Shown: piece by piece, positions 1 through 12,500 of the stretch
How the letters are laid out: every line of letters starts with the position of its first letter
Position numbering within the stretch: the first letter of the stretch is position 1
Assembly: GCA_012845835.1 (NCBI GenBank)
Contig: JABAKD010000011.1
Coordinates: 11,036,381-11,100,380 of the forward strand
Direction: 5' to 3'
Source: Undaria pinnatifida
Lineage: Eukaryota > Sar > Phaeophyceae > Laminariales > Alariaceae
DNA length: 64,000 nt
Translations under genes and position numbers: made by a program
The notes under the pieces: model-generated
The model's input: only the letters and a program-made list of their open reading frames with translations
What the model was told of the DNA's origin: nothing
Databases searched by the model: none

Positions 1-265
1 GCAACGAAAACCTTTTGCAAGCGCCACGAGTACTTCCTTGGGACGATATGCATGTGAGGCTAACGGGTCATGCTGCCGATCTGGTGAGCTGTTCCACGTC
101 GTCATTGTCGACGTCCTGACACGCTCATTTCGGCACGTAAATCTCAACGGTCGGTGTTGTCACCGGCTCCAGAGCTTTAGATGGGATTGCAGCGACAACC
201 TTATGCAAGCACTACGAGTACTTCCTTGGGACGGTATGCACGTGAGGCTAACGCATTCGAGTGGA
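1..265 (+). repeat. Partial tandem duplication (unit ~193 bp)
   Basis: The segment at 1-73 recurs at about 193-265 with few differences. Both contain GAGTACTTCCTTGGGACG followed by a GTATGCA/ATATGCA motif and GTGAGGCTAACG. No coding function is evident. It lies upstream of the first MORN exon found. Confidence 0.6.
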
Positions 266-401
266 CGATACAGACGTTCACCAAGCCCATCGACGGTAGC
301 GTCAGCTTTTTTCTTTTCAATTCTCTATAAAAGCCTCGAAATTGTGTCGACCATGCCAGGTTCGTGAGGAGTCCTTGAGTTCAAGTCGTCTGCCACCTCA
401 G

Positions 402-491
402 GAAAGCAATCGTCAAAAGCCTGGGTATCGGGGCGACAAACGATTCTGGCGGCCTCACGGGCATGGAAAAATGGTGTACGAAGATGGAATG
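402..491 (+). CDS. MORN gene exon (first one identified)
   Basis: It follows the acceptor CTGCCACCTCAG and ends at the donor GTAAGA. It encodes 30 residues in phase 0, with one MORN unit of the form Y-R-G-D..H-G-H-G-K-M-V-Y-E-D-G. The next exon continues in phase 0. Confidence 0.75.
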
Positions 492-3400
492 GTAAGACGC
501 GTGTGACGGTTAGCCTCTCTAGACCTTCATGAAACACGACAAGCTGTTCTTTTGGTTATCGTACGTCTAATTCTGATATCGTTGCCCTTACTGTCCAGGT
601 TTATGAAGGCGAGTGGCGCCAAGGTCTTCACCATGGCCAAGGGTCCATGCACATTTGTGAAGGGAACCGATATACCGGGCACTGGAAACTTGGCAAGAAA
701 AATGGATCTGGGACTATGACGTATCCTGATGGGGCAAGGTAAGCGAGCATCGCTATTAATAGGAAGTGGGGTCCCTGTGGATTGAATTGCTTCTATGCTA
801 AAGTACGCTTGTATGCACTTGGCAGCTACAGCGATACCGTCAAATTAAAAAGGGCATCCATGGTATGTCTATGAAGGCACCACTCTTGCGACCAGGCACA
901 AACTATTTGAACATTCAATATTGTCCTTGGGTGGCGTCACATTACATATAACACGGTATAATAAAAGTTTAGGATGGATTTTTTCTTTAGGATGGGATTT
1001 CTTTTTTTCTGGTCGAAAAATCGTCAAAAATCATTCCGACCGAACGTTTTTTCGCCCATTTCTTATAATCACTGGATAAAGGAACAGAGGCGCCGAACGT
1101 GAAAACCTGATGTGGCTCCGCGTACATCTGAGGATGTGCCGGCGTTGTGGTTTCGTGGGCTTTTTTTTGTGGTCACTTTTACAAAAAAATAAAATGAAAA
1201 GGTATTAGTAGTAAAATAACGTATCGTTTCCCGTCAGATAAGAAGTTATATACACAGGAGTGATCACAAGATCCCCTCCTCTCACCCCCACCAAGACGAA
1301 CAACAACTACCACAACCACCACGATCACGTGTGTGTCACATGTATACCATGACCTATGTGATGCTGAATGATAGTTTTCTATAACAACATGTGATTATAC
1401 TGGTAGCTCATTTCCCTGATCACCCAAAACTACTATACTATACATGTATGTGTATGTTAACCCGTTGGCTTACTCTTTCTCGCCGCTCTTTTCATATCAT
1501 ATGGAGATGGCAGAAAGTAAAAACAAAAAAAAACGTCTGGCATTCCTGTTATATTTATGTATGTGCACCATAACAACAAATGCTGTGGTTCCTGGGTATG
1601 GAGCACACTCACCAGTGACAGTCTCTAAGCAGGGGGCTCGTCCCCCCTCCTTGGCTCCTACGGTGGTACAATGTAACCACTTCTTTTCTTTGCGTTCCAT
1701 AATAATATGGTCGATCCTGGTAATAGCATTCACATATTATGCCGGTCGCCCCGGTGGCGTGTCAGATTATCCTCAAGCCTGGTATAGGTCAGTTTCGTGA
1801 GTTCGAATCCCCCCGAGTACATACTCACTCGTCTAAATTCGTGGGGACTTTTGCCTGTGCACAAATTGACTTGCGGGGAGCGCGAGAGCGTAAGTTAGCC
1901 AACACTCGATGGAAAATCGACGAGCAGTGGGATTGCTGAACCCTATGCGCGATAAGATTGAAGGGACGACACTTTTGACCACGGCTTGTCCAGAAGCTGA
2001 AGGTAGATGTGTGTGAAAAAGAAAGAGAAAATACTTCGTTGACTGCCAGTCAATCCGTTCGCCCTTTGATGTGGAACATACCATGACCTCCACCAACCCT
2101 CACCGACTTTGTATAACGACCAGGGATACGTACAAGGTATACATACGTAATAACCACATACTCGAAGTATATACAAACCTACGTGGTACAAGTAAAACAT
2201 TAAAATAAATGTTGAAGCATATATCCACAGTATTATTGCTGTCCGACACCATACAAACAAGCAAATAGAAAGAGACTCCCGCCCGCGCTTCACCGCCCCC
2301 CACTAGTCCTTTGCGCCGGGCGCGCTTGTTGGTACTGTAGTGTCCCTACACACCACCAGTACACACCAGAATATAAGTCGGATGAGAGGTTTGAACGATT
2401 CGTCCATTTTCTACTCCTCACATATTTTCTGGAACGTTTATATCGTAGACAAAGTTTATCTACGCTCGTACCAAGTACATCGCAATCACCATTTATACTG
2501 CATACATATTCGTCACATATGTACAGTATGTATGGCACAATGTGCCTTCTTTATCACTATATTTCCTTATACCCCCCAGCGGTTTTGCCTACCCTTTTCC
2601 GGATAAGTTTGAGTTTCATATTATTATATCCAAAACTTGTCGATATTTACTTGGCAATGCGCTATTGCCTGTTCCAAATAGGTTACGGAAGGGCGTCATG
2701 CTTTCGAACCCTGCTTCCCAGCTCTTTTCCTGAATCAATCGTCGATAGCCCCCATACACGAGAAAAATGGCATGATTTAAAAAATACTGCAAAATTCAAA
2801 ATCCGCAATTGCCCCAACTCTTCAGCTCCACTGTGGGATGGTCGCCAAACTTGATCGTAGTACAACTACGTTTCTCCCGAAAGAGTACGAAGCCCCCCCG
2901 AGTCCTCTCCAACTCCCCGCTGTAGACCCCACGAGCACTTAGTATCTTGCAGTAAACCCTCTGCGGCGATAATAAATGAGGGCACGTGCCGGGAGGGGGG
3001 GCGGAGGGGGAGGGGGCGTCACCTGTGACCGTTGCTTGTCCAGAAGCTGGGAAGTAAAATGATGAGATTTAAAAACCAAAACAAAAACTCTTACAGTACA
3101 TCTTGAAGTATGTTATATAGAGGTGGCGGACGAAGAAGAGGAGATGGTGTCCAAGTATAAACGATACAACAAATACACGAGCAATCTGCTGTATGTAGTA
3201 CTCATACCAGTGATTTTAGTGCTCGCTGTGCCCAGTATATACTAGACCAATATAAAAAGTAGCCGGTATGTATTATATGTTGTTGTGGTGTTCAAATAGG
3301 CCTTCTTGTCTTGTGCATACTAAACCATCTGGTACTAGTTTTAAAAGTGGTTAAGCTCCCAACGAGGAACATGGTATACCACCAGGTACGTGATTTTCAC

Positions 3401-6400
3401 AAGTTAATAGCCCCTCGTTCCTCTGTACAGCAGTATGGACGGGAGTCTAACCCTTTTACAGCTGCAATCGTCGTTTGGGGACAAGATGCCAAGATTTAAT
3501 GTGGAGCTTTTTTGCAGTTCTACTGGGGCTAACGTCGTGTCATTAAAAAAAAACATGGAAAAGGAAAAAAGAAAAATACAGAGCGTGCATTGGCCTCTTT
3601 GAAAGTCGTGCACAGATGGATTCTGCCAGCAGTACAGAGTCTTTACGGGGGGTAGTACTGGAGGTACTGCGAACACGGGCAGGGTATCAGTGTTCGACAC
3701 TGCTCACAATGCGAGTACTCGCAGTATTACCGCTCATACTGCGTTCTTCTCAAGTATGTCGGGGCTCACTACTGTGGATACTACCCGTACTTGCAGCATT
3801 TGGGGTAGTGTATTGCGTATACTCCCAGAACTGTCAGCAAATTTGGCCGTTAATGTTGACAATGCATCAAGGATTCGCAGTACTACTAATCAATACTTTC
3901 AATAGCTCCCATAATTTGCGGAGGGAGAAGCATACAGGGAGAATCGGCAAAACAGCGTTTGTTTTCTTTTTTGCCGTCCGACAAAACTCACGATCCGACA
4001 TGTTCTCATGAACACACGATTTTCCAAATCTGAGCTAACAGCTGTGAGAATCACACGTACGTGTGTGGACAATCGAAAGGAGACAAGCGACAAGCAACAA
4101 ACGACTAGGCTTTAAGTGACACTAGCGTACACTATATGCTTGTACGGTACATGTAGTGGTAACATCTGCGTTTTATGAGGTTCTTCTGTTGAGGAGCTCC
4201 ATACCCACACAACAAACTAGCTGCCCATGACAAAACAAAAGTGGCAACCACGCACACACTACTTGTACTCGTGCGACTACGAACGAACGCAGTAAAACTT
4301 GCCTTTTATTCGTCCTCATGAAGAGAGCTAGCTATCCGACCGGAACCATCTGCCCAGCAAGCGGCTGATACTAGATGTATACCGGCATCCTCTCTCTGTC
4401 ACGCCTATTCGCCAATAGTAAGATTTCGGAGCCCGCTTTCCGCAACCTTCCGAAACAGATTGGTAAAACGAAGAGAGCTTGCACCTTGTCACCTGACCCC
4501 AGCACCAGCAAACAGAATTGCAACAACGGTGGCACAGGGTCAGACGCACATCAATCACGCCTACGCGCGTATGGTGCCGGACACCGGACACCTCACAAAA
4601 ACAGAAATACTGACCCAAATTGGGTCTCATTATTGGGAGAGGGTGTTTCTACACAAACTTCAGTGTAAACGCTGTCGGAGTTTTTGTTCCTGCCAATCTC
4701 ATCTGCTTTCCTATTTATTGTTTCTTACTACAGCAGTAAGTGTCATGTAATGTATCCTTCAACAAGCATAGGCGGGCACAGGCACACGGATCACTGGTGC
4801 TCATTTTCGAAGCACATGTTCGATGGGGTGTCCTTGCCAATCTTGCTCAACGCCTGGGTGCCTGGTATCATTTTGGTCTCAACGATCTCTTTCGATATTC
4901 GGATGATTGCCCTTAAGAACTCCTGAAGACAAACAGGTCGCTCGTGCTAGCTATGTAGGGTTTGGCAATGGTACGGTTCTACAAAACCGTTTGCAGTCTG
5001 CCTCTGCTGACAAGCCCGCGAAGCGATGGTTCTCGCCTTGGCGATGCTCAGTGTGGTGGGGTGTGAGTAGCTAGTTGTGAGTTGTCTTGTGTCTCCCTCG
5101 ACGACGCTACCTACGCGGCGCATTTTTTTTTCACGTTTTATTTTAAATATTCAACTTGTTTTTAACACGGCTCGTCTATTCGTACACTTTTTGGTATGGT
5201 ATTATAGAAAGCTCGATACCCGAAGCTGCCAGGTATCGGTATGAACTATCCAAGGTTAGGCACAGGGATCGCTGCTTCCTTGGCGAACACGGTGCAGCGA
5301 TGAGCGAAGCAGCACTGCTGTCCCTCTCGTTTATGTTAAGTGGTCTCTTCTGGGCTGTCCTTCTTACGAAGCAGGATCAACACCCAGCGTACCCGGCGTA
5401 CTACACACAGTACATGCCATCAGAAACCAGGGCTTTTCACGGGTCGGGTCAAATCTCGCGGGTCGGGTCGGGTCGGGTCGGGTCGGGTCGGGTTGGGTCG
5501 GGTCGGGTCGGGTCGGGTCGGGTCGGGTCGGGTCGGGTCGGGTCGGGTCGGGTCGGGTCAGCTGACCCGACCCGACCCGACCCGTGAGAATTTCGAGACG
5601 CCTCGACCCGACCCGACCCGACCCGACCCGACCCGACCCGACCCGACCCGACCCGACCCGCGAGAATTTCGAGACGTCTTGACCCGACCCGATCCGACCC
5701 GCGAGATTTTGAAAACCTCCTGACCCGACCCGACCCGACCCGCGAGATTCTGAAAATATTCTGACCCGACCCGACCCGACACGCGAGGTTTTGAAATCCT
5801 CCCGACCTGACCCGACCCGACCCGCCACAATTCGGGTGACCCGCGAGATGCGGTTTCATGCGGGCCAGGTCGGCTTGACCCGTGACATTTCTCCCGGGTC
5901 GAAGTCGAAAAGTCACGGGTCAAAGCATGTATACCTCGGTCGGTTGGTTGGTCCTTGGTCCCTCGTACTTTTCCCAGTATGTCGTGTTCTCCGGTTTTTT
6001 TACCGGCATTGTTTGCAGCTGATGATTATGTCATGTGGTCTGCCCGCGAAAAGTGGGAAAGAAACCGCAACCCACTCGCATGGGCGTTCCGTACCGCTAG
6101 ACCACCGGGTTGACCCGACGAGCGACCCGACTAGCGACCCGACGAGCGAGCTAGTTATAAGTGCAGTCTTCGGCCCCGGCAAGCAGCCCAGCTGAATCGC
6201 CTCCGGCAGCAAGCCCACAACTGGGGCGGTGGATCTGTCAGCAGGGGCTGCGATCCGCGAGGATGCGTTGTCTGCTGCTGGTGCTTGCTGCTGCCAGGGT
6301 GCTGCTGCTGTGCTGCTGCTGCTGCTGCTTCGACGACGACTGCCCTTCTCGCTTTTTTACGTTTGGTCACATTTCGTACTGGTATGAATTTTCTCGAGCT

Positions 6401-6558
6401 AGCTATCTATCGTCTATCTGTGCAGTCTCCAGCCCCGGCAAGCAGCCTAGCTGAGCCGCCTCCGGGAGCAAGCCCACAACTGGGGGGCGGTGGGTCTGTC
6501 AGCAGGGGCTGCGGTTCGCGAGAATCCGGGGTCTGCTGCTGGTGCTTGCTGCTGCCAG

Positions 6559-6596
<38 letters not shown>

Positions 6597-9500
6597 CGAC
6601 GATGACTGCCCTTCCTTGCCTTTTTACGTTTGGTCACATTTCGTACAGGTATGACCGTAATGTTTCTACTGTTGTTACGGCTTCAGCCGGTACGGGATTC
6701 GCGTCACACTCCTGTATGCCTTGGTACGAGTAGCTAGGGGTACTGCCTGGTGATTGTTCTGCACGCTGTGATGACATATGATCGGAGCATCGGCACGAGA
6801 GAGGCAGGAAGCGGAAAATGTTTGTATTTTATGTACGGATCCGCGGGTCGGACCCGCGGGGCGCCTGCTAGGCAATGGTTCGTCAGCGTAATAAATTTGA
6901 AAATGGCGGATCCGCGGGCCAGATCCACGGGTTTGACCCGCGGGTCAGCCGAAAACAACTCGCGGGTCATGATGGCTTGACCCGCGAGTGACCCGTATCT
7001 CACGGGTCATGACCCGACCCGACCCGCGAGATTTTGAAAACCTCTTGACCCGACCCGACCCGACCCGCGAGATTTTGAAACCTCTTGACCCGACTCGACC
7101 CGACCCGACCCGCGAGATTTTAAAGCCTATTGACCCGACCCGACCCGACCGGCGAGATTTTGAAACCTCTTGACCCGACCCGACCCGATCCGTGAGGTTT
7201 TAAAATGTTTTGACCCGACCCGATCCGACCCGCGAGATTTTGAAACCCCTTTGACCCGACCCGCGGGTCGGGTCATGATCCGTGAAAAGCCCTGTCAGAA
7301 ACCTATGGAAAAGGTACAACAAAGACTCTGTTGCAAACAATGCAAACGGGGTGTGTGGCTACTGCTGTATATTTCGAGGCAAACGCGTTTAGGCCGAAAT
7401 GTTACGGACACCCGATGGGCTCCGTTTACATTTTTCAAAAACATTTGAGGGTCGCAGCAGTTCAAAAATATATATAAAAAAGAAATCGGACACAGAATAC
7501 GAGAGTTTTATTGTTCGAAAATAGAAATGTTTATACCAGTTTGAAATCAAGAATGCTTTCTTTATAATATGTACCCCGCGGTACGCGTCCACATACATAA
7601 AGATCAATGTTTCAAGGATCTCTGCGCTCCAAAAATATTTCGGATAAAACGCGTTTGCACGTAAAACTAAATTGAAGCTTTCGACCTTCAGTTATATTCC
7701 TTCGTGCTTGGTATTCACACGACGACACATCCAGTCGACTAAACCCAAATCCCCAGTCAGCGTGGTAGCAGACGGATATAGGAAGGATCAGCGAACGCTA
7801 CGGGCAAAAACACTAGCAAAAGCCGGGTTTGAAATGCGTGCGTGGCTCGCCAGCTCTAGCGATGAGCCTATTATTGGGAGCTGTGACCGAGCCTGTCTAC
7901 TTGTTACTGGATGGTTGGCATTGGTAGTGCTGAAGGCGGAGACAGCAGCAACAGATAAGCTACCGCGGTACTCAGGTATATGCAACCCTTGCCTCGCTTG
8001 CTATCCCAAGCCTCCGTGGTTATCTCACCCACAGCCCCTTCCTTTTATCTACGCCCTGTTCACGCTCGCGAGAATCAGAAGATACACTTGGTGGCGTACT
8101 ACTGCTTTCTCGGATTTTTTTTATGGTATTGATCAATGCCTATACACACACGGTTTGTATATTGCCATCGGAGTTCTGTAACCGAGATCCTATCGTAGGA
8201 TATTCTTAGTGCGTGAGGAGAGCAACGAACAGCTGTAGCAAGTGCGCTATCCAGCTTGAACAAACGCTTGCCGTGCTTGATGTACCAAGCATCATGTCTG
8301 AATCTTCTCATCTGAAGCTCTTCTATCTAAAGCTCTGTATACGCCGCTATACGCACATGATACCTGGTAGTCTTGAATGTATGACACGCGCGTGTTTCGT
8401 ATGTGTTATTTTTGTGAGGCCAGCTACGTACAAAAAAAAAAGCCGCTCACTCGAGCTCACGTTGCTGCTACGCACTCGAGCACTATTCGTGAGCCTACAA
8501 GTACATCAATAACGGTGCACGTCTACGTTGGACTCGTGTACTACTGCTGCTACTCCGCTGCTGCTGCTCCTGCTGCTCTTGCTGCTGCTGCTGCTATGAA
8601 TACGGCGGAACATCGTTAAGACAAGAAGATGCTCTTCGGCTTGATTGTTATGGTATCGAAAAATGCCGATATATCCAGATACACCCAGCACTCGATCAGC
8701 TCTAAAAATATGTGTCATCTGTTGTAGTGTCCTAGTCTGTACGTCGGCGGCTGGCTGTCGTTTTTCGAAATAGTTTGGAACAGTGCGCCTTGCTTGGTAT
8801 CCCAAGCCTCATGTCTGCAATCACTCTAAAGCTGTGTACACGCACACACGTGATAATCTCTAATCTTGTACCTGGTACAAGTATGTACGTGCTATTTTCG
8901 TGCACCAAATTGCTACTACCACTGTTATCTGTACTACAATGCCAGCTACGACGCACAAACAAATATAAATAGTACATCTCACGTTGCTCCTACGAGTACG
9001 AGTACGACTGGTATTGATGAACCAACATCGATCGACCGCGGTGCATGTCAGCGATGGGCTCGTGTGCTACCGCCGGTCGCCCCGGTGGCTTATCAGGTTA
9101 TCCTCGAGCCTGGTATAGGTCAGTTTCGTGAGTTCGAATCCCCCCGAGTGCATACTCGTATATATTCGTGGGGACTTTTTCTTGCGCACCAATTGACTCG
9201 CGGAAAGCGCGAGAGCGTGAGTTAGCAACACTCGATGAAAAATCGACGAGCAGTGGGATTGCTGAACCCTATGCGCGATAAAAATTGAAGGCAAGAGTCG
9301 CTAGGGAGAAGGGACGACACCTACAACCACGGCTTGTTCAGAAGCTGGAAAGTAGACGTGTGCAGAAAACAAACAAACAACCGCTTCTACATACTCTGCT
9401 GCTGCTGGGGCTGTGCTGCTGTTGCTGCTGCTGCTATGAATACGCAGAGCATCTGTCTGGCTTAATTGTCGAAAAAATGCCGGTATGTACGGCACTCGAT

Positions 9501-12500
9501 CAGCTTCTGTATACAACAGCAGCAGTACGTAGTTGACTGCTGCCGTGTCAGGTGTGATCAGCGTATAACACACACCTCTTGGTACGAATTTCGGACCCGA
9601 TTCCCACCAAAACTACGTACAGGTACTGGTTGCAGGGGGGCACAAAACGCCAAGCGATCCGTCGAAGCTCATATTTACAAGTTTGTCGTGGTACTTCGAT
9701 CGCGCGAGCTACCGGGTGTGTAGTGTGCCTTTACGGAGCATATACAGTACGTCGGTAACACTCCTGAGCTTGTACCAGAGGGTCCACTGGACGATTCAAA
9801 AAAGGCGATCAGCCTTGCACCCTCTTTGCGCGGGAAAAAATCATCTCGGAACTATAGCAGCAGTAGAAAATTCTCAAGGATGCCAGACTGGTTGATTGGA
9901 CATTCGACAAGCACGCGACAAGGGTGAAATTAGAAAGGACAAACACTATCTGGAGCCGCGAAGCCACTGGCTCGGGCGTAGTAATTGCTGCGTCGCTGAC
10001 GATTATGGGCTTTGCATATACGGACGTGCGTCCCGCCATGGCTGGCCATGAGGTAACCCTGCGAATTTGAGTGTCTCAAAGCCTTCTTTGTTGAAAATAG
10101 AGTTTTACCGAGGTGAGAGGCGACCGATACAACGTGAGAGACGTGCCTCACCTTTTACACACCCTGATCTCGATCGCATCGATGAGGAGGTGGTACCTCC
10201 CATAGCGAAACTTCCTGAACGCAGGCTGTTCTCCATTCCTCTATGACGGTTGTTAGCGGTAAATAACTCGTGAGTTGATAGACTCATCTACTCCTGATGA
10301 TGCAACACGAGCACTCACATTTCCCGCGATCGAAATGCGACATGAACCAAGAACCGAGAGCCAAAAGCTAGAAAGATTCGCAGCTGGTTGGCGTTCTAGT
10401 TCTGCCTTAAAGATTACAAACAATATTTCGTTTGCGACGCGCTTGGCAAAATAATTTCGCACTCCCGGTTTCTCTTCTCCTCCACAGACGGCTATGGACC
10501 AGCACACCGGCGGCGCTTGTAGCTGCTGCTGCTGCTACATATTTTGCTGCACATCACATACATACATTCATACACGACCTTGATGAGGCAGCCATGTTAA
10601 TTTTCGTTCATCGGCCCCATACATAGCTGGTTAATAACAGTATAGAATGTGACTGCTGTGCACTGCCTTGTGTTTAACTATTATTATATCATTTAAATGA
10701 TGTTGGCTTGATGCAGACACAGCAGCATCGACTCTACAACATGTATCCCTAGATGCACGCAGAAGCACAATAGCTCTTCGAGCTTGGCGCCTCTCTACAT
10801 TCCTTTATCCAATGATGACTGAAAAAAACCCACCCATATAGTATATTACAAGTACCAACAACGCAGCTTGCAAAGATGAGTATTGACCTGAAATTCGTCG
10901 AACTCGCGGCTGACGTCCTTGATATATTTTGTTATAAAATATGTATATACTCGTGTATATATGTGTTTGTTTTTTAACAAAACAATATGATCCTTCCCAT
11001 TATAAAAAAACTCACCCACATAGTATATTACAAGTGCCAACAACGCAGCTTGCAAAGATGAGTATTGACCCGAAATTCGTCGAACTCATGGCTGACGTCC
11101 TTGAAATACTTTTATAAAATAAGTAGTGGGCAAAAAATGTTCGGTCGGGAGCCCTCGGTCGGAAATGTTTTTGAAGATTTCTCGACCAAAAAAAAAGAAA
11201 TCCCATCCTAAAGAAAAAATCCACCCTAAACTTTTATTATACCCAGTTATATCAATATCGACAGTGTTGCCAGTATCCTTGGAACGTACGATATGTGGCA
11301 GTTGCCCAGCGCTCTGACCACTTGTGTTGGAGCATTTCCACAAGGCGTTGGCCTCGCTTGTGGTCTTTAGAGGGGATAACTTATTTATTTTTTATGATGG
11401 GTTCGCGAATCGGAACAGCCGAGGGGTAGAGCTTACGATTAACCCGAGTGTGTGCGTAAACCAAGATTATGCTTGTGGTCGCTCTGACTCGTTCCTACGG
11501 CTGTTTAATCGTTGGCTGCGAAAGGTATGAAGGAGGCTGGCTCGATGACCATCGACACGGTCAAGGGACCTACTCCTACGCATCAGGAGCGGTGTACAAA
11601 GGCGGGTGGGAAGAAGGGAGAATGCATGGAACAGGATGCTATACCAGAGGATGCACCTCACGGTATGAATGACGACGATTGACTGTGTCACAGTGTTCCT
11701 GTCACGAATCGTGCCCTAGTGCAGCGAGGTCTAGAGTCAAGGCAGTCAAGGCGAGACAGACAAGGATATCTAGCCTACTAGCATCGCAAGGTCCCCACGT
11801 GGGCTATGCCTGTAGCACGCCTCAAATATTCATAATGACTGACCTCCGAAGGACCGATACGACCGAGTCCAGAGGGCGCTTGCACGTCCCTCGGGGGAAG
11901 AGAGCAAGTCCCCTGTGCAGGTGCTCAAGGTATGAAGTCTCCCGAAAAAGTAGTGTGTAGATGGTAACGTGATTGCTTATTCGCAGGTTCTGTGAACGTG
12001 GACCCAGGGAATTGATTGTGTCCGGGTGGGGCAGCCACACCCGACTTGGGGAGGGGGCGTAAATAGCGCGGCCCTTACTATCACGAAAACGCCTCTGTCA
12101 TAGTAACTCTTGAAATTGTCACGGAACCGTAATACCCCCCCTTGCATAATGCGGTGACAAGAGCAATATGCTACAGCAATCCTGTGACTGTATAGCCAAT
12201 GGTAAAGAGCCGCAAAGCTCTTTACATAAATAATGACCTCGAGGATAGGCTAACAAACCGAAAACACAGGGGCCATAAGAGGGAAATCCTCGATAAAAAC
12301 CCTCCCCCCTGCCTTTTCACTGCGTATTTGATCGCCTGGCCACCATTCAATGGCTGAAAGTCGGTATGTGAACAAAATTAACGTGCGTGAAAGCAGCACG
12401 CAACTCCACGGGACTGACTCGTCGACTCCTTCTTGAGTCTGCCCACATACAATATAACCCTCCACCAAAATGCAACGTCGGTAGCTCAATAAGATACGCA

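Larger units (their letters stand above)
5428..7294. mobile_element. Non-autonomous hAT-like DNA transposon with GGGTC subterminal arrays
   Basis: The two ends are perfect 15-bp inverted repeats, CAGGGCTTTTCACGG. They are flanked by an identical 8-bp duplication, TCAGAAAC, at 5,420-5,427 and 7,295-7,302. CAGGG termini plus an 8-bp duplication are the hallmark of the hAT superfamily. The subterminal regions are arrays of the pentamer GGGTC, in one orientation then inverted (5,453-5,850 and 6,985-7,275). The centre holds a ~255-bp tandem duplication with CTG repeats (6,160-6,640). No transposase is visible, so it would need one supplied in trans. The long open frames of Arg-Pro or Gly-Ser-Arg repeats across the arrays are artefacts of the pentamer. 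Confidence 0.88.
739..11524 (+). other. Giant repeat-filled intron of the MORN gene
   Basis: No further MORN exon was found. The intron carries SINEs at 1,741-2,032 and 9,072-9,380, a SINE tail at about 3,000-3,088, a hAT-like element at 5,428-7,294, duplicated segments at 8,200-9,530, and a dispersed repeat in opposite orientations at 945-1,107 and 10,787-11,262. Stretches 3,089-5,427, 7,303-8,200 and 9,531-10,780 hold only scattered short repeats and open frames without recognisable similarity. Confidence 0.6.

Noticed and set aside
1741-1820. A functional tRNA gene at the SINE heads
   Set aside because: The A and B boxes are present, but I cannot fold a full cloverleaf with an acceptor stem and anticodon arm, and the sequence recurs as ~300-bp repeats with A-rich tails.
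5453-5850. (GGGTC)n as an interstitial telomere array
   Set aside because: The unit is a pentamer unlike known stramenopile or plant telomere repeats. It flips orientation, and it lies within exact transposon ends with an 8-bp target duplication.
5364-5923. Long open frames of Gly-Ser-Arg-Val or Arg-Pro-Asp-Pro-Thr repeats as a real repeat protein
   Set aside because: All frames on both strands stay open because the pentamer lacks stop codons. The composition fully explains them.
6285-6637. Frames with poly-Leu, poly-Ala, poly-Cys or poly-Ser over CTG repeats
   Set aside because: They are microsatellite translation in a transposon interior, with no splice or start context.
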